Positions 51,877-59,221 of a DNA stretch of 64,000 nucleotides are shown here, one piece after another (the stretch's first letter is position 1; each line of letters begins with the position of its first letter). The notes beneath the pieces are model-generated. The model was not told the DNA's origin. It searched no databases and was given only the letters and a program-made list of their open reading frames with translations. A program made the translations under genes and the position numbers. The DNA is from Desulfolinea sp964487745 (lineage in GTDB: Bacteria > Chloroflexota > Anaerolineae > Anaerolineales > Villigracilaceae): the NCBI GenBank assembly GCA_964487745.1, contig CAZASG010000016.1, forward strand, positions 1-64,000. Direction: 5' to 3'.

Positions 51877-52554
51877 TTACTTGAATGCATCTGAAAAAGA
51901 AACAGGCATTGCATACTCATCAACAAAAAAGCCTGTTCGTAGATCCGACTCTTGTGTGAGAAAATCCTGCAAAGAAATTGGTTTTACGAATGCGACATGG
52001 CTAGGTATATCTGACAATGAGACAGGATAATCTTCAAATCTCATCTGCAACCCAGCATCAAGATATATTAGAAATATTTTGTTGTATTCCAATATTTCTT
52101 CAACTCTAAGCCCATCATTCAATGCCATTGCAATAATTATGTCTGGGCAACCATGTTTTTCTAAAACACCTTGCAATGGCAATATTATTTCTTTATCAAG
52201 ATAAACATAAATCGTATCAACCATGTTTTGCTTGCCCCCAAAATTATAGACATATGAAGGATTATCATTCAATTCTTCACCTATATACAAATATTCATCC
52301 TCTGTTTTATTAATTACGCTATATTTATCAGGCTGCCCAAATTGATTTACAAGCTCGACAGTCGTAGTCCTTCCTGGGTAAATTCCTTGAAAACCTTCCT
52401 GAACTGCTACTTCTGTAGGATATTTATTTCGACAATCTGCAAGATATTCTGTGTTATTTACTGCTTCTTCAAATATTTGCTTGGGTGATGTGCTCATGCA
52501 GCTTGAACAGAAGAAAAACAAAACCAAAAAACTTAGATACCTAAACTGTTTCAT
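51877..52554 (-). CDS. Hypothetical lipoprotein
   Basis: 225 residues. A signal peptide ends in a lipobox-like FFCSSC (Cys at about 19). The rest is a soluble domain with GIYPGRTTTVELVNQFGQPDKYSV (about 52-80), a pattern like the SmpA/BamE-type 'lipoprotein with PG-TT motif' folds. Similarity is limited to that stretch. AAGGAG precedes the ATG. A+T-rich. Confidence 0.6.
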   Translation of the reverse strand: MKQFRYLSFLVLFFFCSSCMSTSPKQIFEEAVNNTEYLADCRNKYPTEVAVQEGFQGIYPGRTTTVELVNQFGQPDKYSVINKTEDEYLYIGEELNDNPSYVYNFGGKQNMVDTIYVYLDKEIILPLQGVLEKHGCPDIIIAMALNDGLRVEEILEYNKIFLIYLDAGLQMRFEDYPVSLSDIPSHVAFVKPISLQDFLTQESDLRTGFFVDEYAMPVSFSDAFK

Positions 52555-52572
52555 TTTTTACTCCTTATCCAC

Positions 52573-53112
52573 CTACCAATTACGCGGATTTTCATCGTCA
52601 TCGTCCCAGCGTGCGGGGTTGGCTTCGATATAATCCCAGATGCGGGCCATTTCCCGTTCGTTGCGGATGATGCGGTCGTGGTAGTTGCGTTGCCAGACCG
52701 GCACGCCGAGGGAATTGTGCAATGTATTGATGCGTTTGGTGACGGATGATTTGAACCCAGCCATGATTGCGCCCAATGATTTCGGTTTTCGATATGCGAC
52801 GCCTATTCGTAGGGGCGCACGGCCGTGTGCCCCTACCTGCAAATCACCAATATCATTAATAATCACAATCGCATGGAAATGATTCGGCATCACCACATAC
52901 GCACCCAATTCCACCTCGTGGCGAATCTGTGGTGTACGTTCCCATTCATCACGCACGATTTCGCCCATTTCATTCAAAATCATTTCCCCATCCACAATAT
53001 CGCCAAACAACAGCTCACGTTGCCACGTCACGATGGTCACGAAATACGCGCCGACGGATGAATAATCATATCCACGCAGGCGTAGGCTGTTTTTTCGTCT
53101 TGGTTTGGTCAT
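52573..53112 (-). CDS. REP-associated tyrosine transposase (RAYT, Y1 family)
   Basis: 179 residues. LRGYDYSSVGAYFVTIVTWQRE at the start, the HUH motif in VVMPNHFHAIVII (about 82-94) and the nucleophile Tyr in WQRNYHDRIIRNEREMARIWDYIEANPARW are the RAYT pattern. No flanking insertion-sequence ends are visible, as expected for a RAYT. A 28-bp palindrome lies inside its own coding region and adds the in-frame residues VGAHGRAPLR (about 101-110). The ATG at 53112 matches the usual family start. Confidence 0.88.
   Translation of the reverse strand: MTKPRRKNSLRLRGYDYSSVGAYFVTIVTWQRELLFGDIVDGEMILNEMGEIVRDEWERTPQIRHEVELGAYVVMPNHFHAIVIINDIGDLQVGAHGRAPLRIGVAYRKPKSLGAIMAGFKSSVTKRINTLHNSLGVPVWQRNYHDRIIRNEREMARIWDYIEANPARWDDDDENPRNW
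52809..52836. repeat. 28-bp palindrome inside the RAYT gene
   Basis: Arms GTAGGGGCGCACGG and CCGTGTGCCCCTAC pair at 13 of 14 positions with no spacer. Its ends (GTAGGG...CCCTAC) and coding phase match the palindrome at 1958-1987. Confidence 0.8.
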
Positions 53113-53136
53113 GGTATTTTCTGCTGAGATTATATC

Positions 53137-53205
53137 GTAGACCCCCACCCAGCCTCCCCCAAATCCTGGGATTTAGGGGAGGTGCCCGCAGGGCGGAAGG
53201 GGTTA
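53137..53205 (-). repeat. Dispersed intergenic repeat, family A (short relative)
   Basis: On the minus strand it has CCTCCCCTAAATCC and, in the part upstream, a GC-rich GCCCTGCGGGC hairpin-like block in positions comparable to copy 1. It ends at the esterase stop, next to the RAYT gene. Confidence 0.5.
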
Positions 53206-54075
53206 TTCAAAAAATGCCCCATACCAACGTAAATATTCTTCCACATGTGCCTGCCAGTAGGCTTCCTCGTGTGCTCCTGCATAAAGATGCCACTCATGCA
53301 CCACGCCCGCTTCAGCAAGTTCGTCGGCGAAATTGCGCGCATCAGCCAGATCGCCGTCCTGATCTCCGATGTCAATGTAGATCAAAGGCATCTTATCTTC
53401 GGAAATTTCTTCGAGCCAATCATCCAGCTTTCCGTAATCCTGATAAAAGATGGCTGGTGAATGTGCGCCAAATGCGCCGAACAAGTCTGGGCGCGTCAAC
53501 CCATAGCGGATCGCCCAGCCACCACCGCGTGAAAGCCCACCAATAGCACGGCTCTCAGATGCATCCAGAGTCCGATAGTTCTCATCAATATAAGGGATGA
53601 ATTCATTCACAAAAACTTCTCCAAATTCATCCACATCTGCCCCGCGCCACGAAGCAACATTAAAAGGCATCACGATCAAGAATGGCCGCAACTCATCCGC
53701 ATCCATCAAAACGCCAGCCAACTCCACCGCACCTAAACGCTGCCACTGATCGGCTTCGTAATTTTGTCCATGTAAAAGATATAGGACGGGATAATGTACC
53801 TCATCATCAAGCTGATAACACTCAGGCAGATAGATATAAAAATAAGGCAATGAAGTCGAATCGAACTCGACCCGATCCACTTGCCCTCGTGTCCCAAGGC
53901 AGGGCTCGGGCGTTGGGCTGGGTTCCGCCAACACCGGCGTGGGGACAATCGGCGTCGGCGAGGGAGTTGGTACCCGCGTGGGAGCGAGAGTCGGCGTAGC
54001 GGGCGTGCATCCCGCAAGCAAAAGGAGCAGCACTGCCGCTCCTAATAATATGATGTTTGCTTGACGTTTAACCAT
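53203..54075 (-). CDS. Esterase lipoprotein (EstA/esterase-D family)
   Basis: 290 residues. A signal peptide with lipobox LLLAGC (Cys at about 23), then a Pro/Thr-rich spacer (about 26-57). An alpha/beta hydrolase follows with YPVLYLLHGQNYEADQWQ (oxyanion region), AIGGLSRGGGWAIRYGL (nucleophile Ser, GxSxG), YIDIGDQDGDLADARN (acid) and LYAGAHEEAYWQ (His). The fold is that of S-formylglutathione hydrolase/ferulic-esterase-like proteins; the substrate is unknown. The ATG is 7 nt after TATAAT, suggesting a leaderless mRNA. Confidence 0.87.
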   Translation of the reverse strand: MVKRQANIILLGAAVLLLLLAGCTPATPTLAPTRVPTPSPTPIVPTPVLAEPSPTPEPCLGTRGQVDRVEFDSTSLPYFYIYLPECYQLDDEVHYPVLYLLHGQNYEADQWQRLGAVELAGVLMDADELRPFLIVMPFNVASWRGADVDEFGEVFVNEFIPYIDENYRTLDASESRAIGGLSRGGGWAIRYGLTRPDLFGAFGAHSPAIFYQDYGKLDDWLEEISEDKMPLIYIDIGDQDGDLADARNFADELAEAGVVHEWHLYAGAHEEAYWQAHVEEYLRWYGAFFE

Positions 54076-54090
54076 GCTTGGGATTATACT
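54061..54090. promoter_or_regulatory. Overlapping divergent promoters: esterase (-) and tRNA-Pro (+)
   Basis: Plus strand: TTGACG (54061-54066), 18-nt spacer, TATACT (54085-54090), for the tRNA at 54101. Minus strand: TATAAT (54088-54083) ending 7 nt before the esterase ATG. The two -10 boxes share four base pairs, and the tRNA -35 box lies within esterase codons. Confidence 0.6.
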
Positions 54091-54100
54091 CTCCCCCGCT

Positions 54101-54178
54101 CGGGGCGTAGCGCAGTTCGGTCAGCGCACCGCGTTTGGGACGCGGGGGTCGGCGGTTCAAATCCGCCCGCCCCGACCA
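54101..54178 (+). tRNA. tRNA-Pro (anticodon TGG)
   Basis: Acceptor CGGGGCG/CGCCCCG, D-arm GCGCAGTTCGGTCAGCGC, anticodon arm CCGCG-TTTGGGA-CGCGG with TGG at 54136-54138, and T-arm GGCGGTTCAAATCCGCC. CCA is encoded (54176-54178), unlike tRNA-Arg in this window. Confidence 0.97.
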
Positions 54179-54210
54179 AATATTAAGGTCTGCCTTATCA
54201 AAGTTGACCT

Positions 54211-54245
54211 AAAAAACACCATCGCAATGATGGTGTTTTTTGTTT
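54211..54245 (+). terminator. Terminator after tRNA-Pro
   Basis: AAAAAACACCATC (54211-54223) and GATGGTGTTTTTT (54229-54241) with loop GCAAT. Confidence 0.85.
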
Positions 54246-54356
54246 TGAAAAGTAATTACTTTCATCAAACTAGAGATTTTTCTCAACAATAGAGCACTTA
54301 TTCTTCCTATACATCATTTGCCAAAGCAGAAAAGAGATAGAACAAGAACATCAACC

Positions 54357-54878
54357 TTACTTTAAGGTCGAAGAGATTTCATTAGCCCAAGCCTCGATCG
54401 CATCAAAATCTCGATGGTCACCTTCGTTCCAGACACCGGATAAAACACTGATGCGGAATTTAAGGCGGTCGCCAAAGGAGGGGATCTTGTCGATATTGAG
54501 TGCTCCAGCAAAGATTGCCTCACTCGAAGCTTGCAAGACACGTCTGGCTGGGGCCATCCATTCTGAGATCGCATCGCGATATTCTTCGCCATTTTCCATG
54601 GCCAAGGTCATACAGACAGTGAACATGGCAGTCGTTGTTGCTGCCAGTTTTTTGTTATTCACATTGATGAAGGCGATCGCTTCGGGCAGCCATTGCTGGT
54701 TTTGAACAGCACTGCCCACAACTACTGCATCATACAGGCTTAGATCACCGGCATCTTTCATAGGTACTACAGAGATTTCTCGCCCTTCAACCTGTAAAAT
54801 TTCGGCGATTCGTTCAGCTACCTCTGCTGTGGAACCCGTTCTACTTGCGTACGTTACCAATATTTTTGTTGTCATCAA
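54357..54878 (-). CDS. Flavodoxin-domain protein (HemG/protoporphyrinogen-oxidase-like)
   Basis: 173 residues. KILVTYASRTGSTAEVAERIAEIL carries the FMN-phosphate loop (TYASRTGST, about 8-16), then DAVVVGSAVQNQQWLPEAIAFI and AMFTVCMTLA. This matches the Flavodoxin_5 group that includes HemG, but these proteins are also general electron carriers. Met1 or Met2 could be the start. No haem gene is next to it. Confidence 0.82.
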   Translation of the reverse strand: MMTTKILVTYASRTGSTAEVAERIAEILQVEGREISVVPMKDAGDLSLYDAVVVGSAVQNQQWLPEAIAFINVNNKKLAATTTAMFTVCMTLAMENGEEYRDAISEWMAPARRVLQASSEAIFAGALNIDKIPSFGDRLKFRISVLSGVWNEGDHRDFDAIEAWANEISSTLK

Positions 54879-55168
54879 TAAAAGATCCTTATTTGAGAAT
54901 GCTGTGCCAATATAGCCCAGTTGGAATAAAACAGATCATTTCCATTATAAAGATGATGACAAAATCTTCAATGCGGAAATCAGTACCGCTGAAAAAGGTT
55001 ACGGCATGAAAAGGATCAGTAAACCGATAAAGAGCTTCTGATAGGTAATAAGTTTTCACCTTTTCTATTCTCTTAGTTTTTTTTAAGCCTCCTGCCAGTA
55101 ACTTTCCCTGTGCAAAAGCGACTATATGGATATATTGGCCAACTTTATCCGTAAGTAAGGAGAGAATT

Positions 55169-55669
55169 ATGTATAAAAACACCTTATCGATCCCCAAAGA
55201 GAATTATCGCATTTGGGCAGAACGGAAAACAACCAAAGTTAGCATTATCCAACAAAGTGCTATTTTCGGCACAATTATTGGAGAGATTGCTGGCGCAATC
55301 ATCGGCACAGCTCTGGGCTCCCTTGCCATGAACTTGACCGGCATTCTGATCGGGTTTACCGCAGGTGTTATTTTGGGCGCGTTGGCGGGATTGCTCACGG
55401 GCATCGTCGTCGGTAAGGTAGCGGGAGCAAGTGGTGGTCCAAGCGTGGGCGCGTATGCAGGGATGGTCTTCGGCACCCTGCTCGGGATTGTGACAGGATT
55501 ATCCATCCCGGAATCGGTGCGGACAAGTGTCCATGCCCTGCAATCCCCCGCCTTGAGCGCACTCACACTAAGTCGCTTCGAGACCGTATCCCTGTTCGTT
55601 TTCCTGTTCTGTGTTTTGGGAACACTAGTCGGCGTTTGGGTCGCTGGGAAAAATTATGAAGGCAGATGA
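55169..55669 (+). CDS. Glycine-zipper membrane protein
   Basis: 166 residues. A short cytosolic part (1-28), then a long stretch of GxxxG/AxxxG repeats in three or four helices (about 29-110; GTIIGEIAGAIIGTALGS, GILIGFTAGVILGALAGLLTGIVVGKVAG), and a last helix (about 140-160). Such zippers pack tightly or form pores; no function assigned. AGGAGAG precedes the ATG. Confidence 0.7.
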   Translation: MYKNTLSIPKENYRIWAERKTTKVSIIQQSAIFGTIIGEIAGAIIGTALGSLAMNLTGILIGFTAGVILGALAGLLTGIVVGKVAGASGGPSVGAYAGMVFGTLLGIVTGLSIPESVRTSVHALQSPALSALTLSRFETVSLFVFLFCVLGTLVGVWVAGKNYEGR

Positions 55670-55690
55670 CGACCTTTTATTTTTACAACA

Positions 55691-55731
55691 GTAAAGCGGA
55701 GCTGATAATCGTTAGCTTCGCTTTATTTTTT
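55691..55731 (+). terminator. Terminator after the glycine-zipper gene
   Basis: AAAGCGGAGCT and AGCTTCGCTTT form an almost perfect stem, followed by ATTTTTT. Confidence 0.75.
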
Positions 55732-55737
55732 GAGACA

Positions 55738-55772
55738 TAAAAAGCCCCTGCTCATAGAGCAGGGGCTGATCT
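55738..55772 (-). terminator. Terminator after icd
   Basis: AGCCCCTGCTC (55743-55753) and GAGCAGGGGCT (55757-55767), an 11-bp stem, with Ts on the minus strand. Confidence 0.88.
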
Positions 55773-55795
55773 TTAAATCTGATGGCTATCGTTGC

Positions 55796-57202
55796 TTAGT
55801 CATCCATATGCTTGATCATGGCATCGCCAAATTCGGAGCATTTCACTTTGGTTGCGCCATCCATCAGGCGATCGAAATCGTAAGTGACGGTTTTGGCTGC
55901 GACTGCACCGCTCATGCCTTTGAGTATGAGATCGGCGACTTCGTGCCAGCCCATGTAACGGAACATCATCTCGCCAGAGAGAATAACGGAGCCAGGGTTG
56001 ACCTGGTCGAGGTCAGCGTATTTGGGGGCAGTGCCGTGAGTGGCTTCGAAGATGGCGCGTCCGGTGGTGTAGTTGATGTTGGCGCCGGGAGCGATGCCCA
56101 TGCCGCCGATCTGGGCAGCGAGTGCATCTGAAAGGTAATCGCCATTCAGGTTCATGGTGGCGAGCACGTCGAAAGATTTAGCACGGGTAATGGTTTGCTG
56201 GAAAACGATGTCTGCAATGGTGTCGCGGATACGGAGTTTTGTTTTCCATTTTCCGTCGCCGTGGGTATCCCAGAGAGCGAGGGCTTCTTCAACTTCGTCG
56301 AGGATCTCTTGCTGCTTGTCGGGCGCCATCATGTCGAATCCGGGATCGACTGCTTTGGCATTTTCTTCAACGGTCATATCAGGATTGGCTTCTTTATTAC
56401 CCAAAATCCAGGTTTCGCGCTCGGTGACAATATCGTTGCGGAATTCAGTCTTGGCAATTTCGTAACCCCAGTTACGGAATGCGCCTTCGGTGAATTTCAT
56501 GATATTGCCTTTGTGAACAAGACTAACATCTTTACGATTGTTATCGAGCGCCCATTTGATGGCAGCGCGTACGATGCGAGATGTGCCTTCTATAGAAACA
56601 GGCTTGATACTGATACCAGCAGTATCGGGGAAGCGGAATTTTTCGTATTGTTCAGGGAATTCTTCTTTCATCATTCCCATGAACTTCTTGTTTTCTTCTG
56701 TGCCTTCTTCAAATTCTGCGCCGGTGTAAATATCTTCGGTGTTTTCACGGAAGATAACCATATCGACATATTCGGGGTGCTTCACAGGGGAAGGAACACC
56801 TTCAATATATTGTACGGGGCGTTGGCAAACATAAAGGTCAAGTAATTTGCGCAGGGCAACATTCAAAGAACGGATACCCCCGCCGATAGGTGTGGTGAGG
56901 GGTCCCTTGATGCCGACAACATATTCTTCAAAAGCTGTGATTGTTTCTGCGGGCAGCCATTCGTTGAACATATCGTAGGCTTTCTCACCGGCATAGACTT
57001 CCATCCAGTTGACTTTGCGTTTGCCACCATAAGCTTTTTCTACGGCTGCATCAAAAACGCGGACAGATGCTTTCCAGATGTCGCGACCGGTGCCATCGCC
57101 TTCGATGAACGGTAAAACAACATTATCAGGAACCTGTAAAACACCATCTTTCATGGTAATTTTTTCGCCCTCAGCAGGGACTTTAATTTTTTCGTAACCC
57201 AT
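55796..57202 (-). CDS. icd: Isocitrate dehydrogenase (NADP-dependent)
   Basis: 468 residues, longer than E. coli Icd because of an insert (about 185-200 and 280-310) like that of cyanobacterial enzymes. Substrate residues are in GPLTTPIGGGIRSLNVALRKLLDLY and KHPEYVDMVIFRENTEDIY. NADP-specificity residues are kept: Lys-Tyr in HGTAPKYAD, Val in QVNPGS, and Tyr and Arg in AAKTVTYDFDRLMDG. It oxidises isocitrate to 2-oxoglutarate in the TCA cycle. A CRP/FNR-like palindrome lies upstream of its promoter. Confidence 0.95.
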   Translation of the reverse strand: MGYEKIKVPAEGEKITMKDGVLQVPDNVVLPFIEGDGTGRDIWKASVRVFDAAVEKAYGGKRKVNWMEVYAGEKAYDMFNEWLPAETITAFEEYVVGIKGPLTTPIGGGIRSLNVALRKLLDLYVCQRPVQYIEGVPSPVKHPEYVDMVIFRENTEDIYTGAEFEEGTEENKKFMGMMKEEFPEQYEKFRFPDTAGISIKPVSIEGTSRIVRAAIKWALDNNRKDVSLVHKGNIMKFTEGAFRNWGYEIAKTEFRNDIVTERETWILGNKEANPDMTVEENAKAVDPGFDMMAPDKQQEILDEVEEALALWDTHGDGKWKTKLRIRDTIADIVFQQTITRAKSFDVLATMNLNGDYLSDALAAQIGGMGIAPGANINYTTGRAIFEATHGTAPKYADLDQVNPGSVILSGEMMFRYMGWHEVADLILKGMSGAVAAKTVTYDFDRLMDGATKVKCSEFGDAMIKHMDD

Positions 57203-57245
57203 TGGTCTCTCCTTTTGGTGATATTTTCTAATTATTGGCGGGGAG

Positions 57246-57299
57246 ATTATAGCAAGCCAATATCGTTGAAGTCAGTGACAATTGTCATTTTGATTGTCA
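57246..57299 (-). promoter_or_regulatory. icd promoter with upstream palindrome
   Basis: Minus strand CTGACT (57275-57270), 18-nt spacer, TATAAT (57251-57246). The perfect palindrome TGACAATTGTCA (57276-57287) touches the -35 box and is centred about 42 nt upstream of the expected start, the usual class II activator position. A further half site GATTGTCA is at 57292-57299. The TGAC-N4-GTCA form resembles CRP/FNR-family sites; the factor is not known. Confidence 0.4.
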
Positions 57300-57438
57300 T
57301 TTTGGTCGTATATAGGAAGAATAGCATTATTTGGTACTGATTTCTTATAAATTTACCCCTCTTGCATAATCTTGACCTATATTGTATTTTTAATAAAGAA
57401 TATTTCATTTCTCTTTACAGCAGATAACAGGAGCAAAA

Positions 57439-58470
57439 ATGTTCCCAAAGGCCTTACGGTCTCTACTCCTTATCGCTATCCTGCTGTCCGCGTGCAAGGC
57501 GCAACCTACACAAACCCCAACAACTTCACCAACAGAAACGCCTGTGCCACCAACAGAGACGCTCGCCCCCACATCTACCCCCAACAACGAGGACGCCACT
57601 ACCGCTGAAGCCATCGAAGAGCCGACTGCGACAGCAACGCCGCTTCCACCAGAGAATGCTGCGGACTGCACCAATGCAGGCAAGTTTGTCAGCGATATAA
57701 CGATTCCCGATAACAGCAACGTTAATATCAACGAAACTTTCACAAAAACCTGGCGTGTTCAAAATATCGGTACCTGTATTTGGTGGTATGGATATTCTCT
57801 GGCTCATTACTCAGAAGAAACACTTGGGATACAAGAACCTGTTCCTCTCCCTCTTACCAACCCCGGTGAAACAGCTGATATATCCGTTGTTTTGGTCGCC
57901 CCCGGAACAGCAGGATCATATCGTGGCAATTTTGTGATTCACAATCCGGAAGGATTGCCCATGCAGATCGATAACGATTCGCGTTTGTGGGTATTATTCA
58001 ACGCTGTTGAGAACGGTGGAGCACAAGATGCTACTCCAGAAAGTGGAGATCAAGCTGCTTGCAACTTGACTGTCGATACAAACCGTACCCAAGAGCTGCT
58101 AAATGAGATCAATGAGTATCGTTCTTCATCTGGCTTGGAGGCGTATACGCTCAACGATCAATTGACACAGGCAGCTCAATCTCACGCAGCTGATATGGCA
58201 TGCAATCAGCTTTTCTATCACGACGGCTCAGATGGCTCAACACCTGAATCTCGCGTGGCTGCTGCAGGCTATACAGGTACAGTCACGGAAAATGTCTACG
58301 GCAGCTATCCGCCCCTAACACCCGCAGAGGTGAAGGATTGGTGGCGACTGGATCAAACCGATCCTTCCCACAATCTCAATCTGGTCAGCACAAAATATGT
58401 CAAAGTAGGGATCGGTTATGCCTTTTACAATAATTTCGGCTACTATGTTGTTGTCTTTGGCACACCCTAG
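57439..58470 (+). CDS. Lipoprotein with NBR1-like Ig domain and CAP (SCP/PR-1) domain
   Basis: 343 residues. Lipobox ILLSAC (Cys at about 17), Thr/Pro/Glu-rich spacer (about 20-70), then an NBR1-type Ig domain (about 75-195) with FTKTWRVQNIGTCIWWYGY and ISVVLVAPGTAGSYRGNFVIHN. A C-terminal CAP domain (about 215-343) has LLNEINEYRSSSGLEAYTLNDQL, AQSHAADMACNQLFYHDG (His), and ENVYGSYPPLTPAEVKDWW. CAP domains bind lipids, peptides or wall components. Surface-anchored (inference). CAGGAG precedes the ATG. Confidence 0.9.
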   Translation: MFPKALRSLLLIAILLSACKAQPTQTPTTSPTETPVPPTETLAPTSTPNNEDATTAEAIEEPTATATPLPPENAADCTNAGKFVSDITIPDNSNVNINETFTKTWRVQNIGTCIWWYGYSLAHYSEETLGIQEPVPLPLTNPGETADISVVLVAPGTAGSYRGNFVIHNPEGLPMQIDNDSRLWVLFNAVENGGAQDATPESGDQAACNLTVDTNRTQELLNEINEYRSSSGLEAYTLNDQLTQAAQSHAADMACNQLFYHDGSDGSTPESRVAAAGYTGTVTENVYGSYPPLTPAEVKDWWRLDQTDPSHNLNLVSTKYVKVGIGYAFYNNFGYYVVVFGTP

Positions 58471-58488
58471 ATGATTCTTTTCCCAGTC

Positions 58489-58517
58489 AAAAATCCCTTC
58501 AGATGAAGGGATTTTTC
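58489..58517. terminator. Terminator between convergent CAP and hexapeptide genes
   Basis: AAATCCCTTC-AGAT-GAAGGGATTT with A/T runs on both sides; it ends directly at the stop of the minus-strand gene. Confidence 0.85.
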
Positions 58518-59210
58518 TTATCGAATTTTTACCGCAGGCACTCCCCCGTAAATCGAATCCTTTTTCAGCACCGCTCCTTTGGGGATCAGACTCTTCGCAC
58601 CGACGATGACATTATCTTCGATCGTCACGCCGGGCAGTATGAGCGTATCTGCGCCGATGCTGACGTTATTGCCGATCCGCACGGGGCTCATGGTACCTTT
58701 CTCGCCTTCCACGGCATGCGCACTGATGCCCACATTCCCGCCGATGACGCTATTATCGCCGATCTCGAGCATATCCAGATCCCACAAGCGGGTGGACATG
58801 ATAAAGCAATTCTTGCCGATCTTCGCGCCCAGCGCGCGGTAGAACCAGATCAGTGGCGGTGTGCCGCGTACCAAGGGCAGGAAAAGGAAATGGACGATGT
58901 GAATAAGATAATTATTCACTGCAGAAAGAAAGGCCGCTGGTTGATAAAAATAGGCCGAACCTTCACGGTTGCGCAACCCGAGCACAAATCGCAAGATGAC
59001 GACCAGGGTCATCGAAGTCAGCCCAAAGAGAACGTAACCAACCCCAAAGGTCAGGCCAATCAATAAAGCGCCACTCCATTCGTCCATGCCATTGGCACGT
59101 TCAAAGGCCATTCGCACAAGCCAAATGCTCGGTGTGGCTGCCAAGCCGACCACAAGGCTGGTCACGACCAATCCAAATAAAGATAAGAAGGGATAAAGAA
59201 AATCCATCAT
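58518..59210 (-). CDS. Membrane-bound hexapeptide-repeat acyltransferase
   Basis: 230 residues. Two or three membrane helices (about 5-27, 45-75, 100-118) precede a left-handed beta-helix (about 130-225). Its repeats include IGDNSVIGGNVGISAHAV, VRIGNNVSIGADTLILPGVTIEDNVIVGAKSLIPKG and a closing GVPAVKIR, typical of acetyl/acyltransferases that act on sugars or lipids. It follows the MFS gene by 11 nt, so the two are one operon. Confidence 0.8.
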   Translation of the reverse strand: MMDFLYPFLSLFGLVVTSLVVGLAATPSIWLVRMAFERANGMDEWSGALLIGLTFGVGYVLFGLTSMTLVVILRFVLGLRNREGSAYFYQPAAFLSAVNNYLIHIVHFLFLPLVRGTPPLIWFYRALGAKIGKNCFIMSTRLWDLDMLEIGDNSVIGGNVGISAHAVEGEKGTMSPVRIGNNVSIGADTLILPGVTIEDNVIVGAKSLIPKGAVLKKDSIYGGVPAVKIR

Positions 59211-59221
59211 AGGGCTGCCAC

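Noticed and set aside
54889..55197. Minus-strand ORF of 102 codons
   Set aside because: It needs a TTG start inside the opposite gene, has no Shine-Dalgarno and no recognisable domain.
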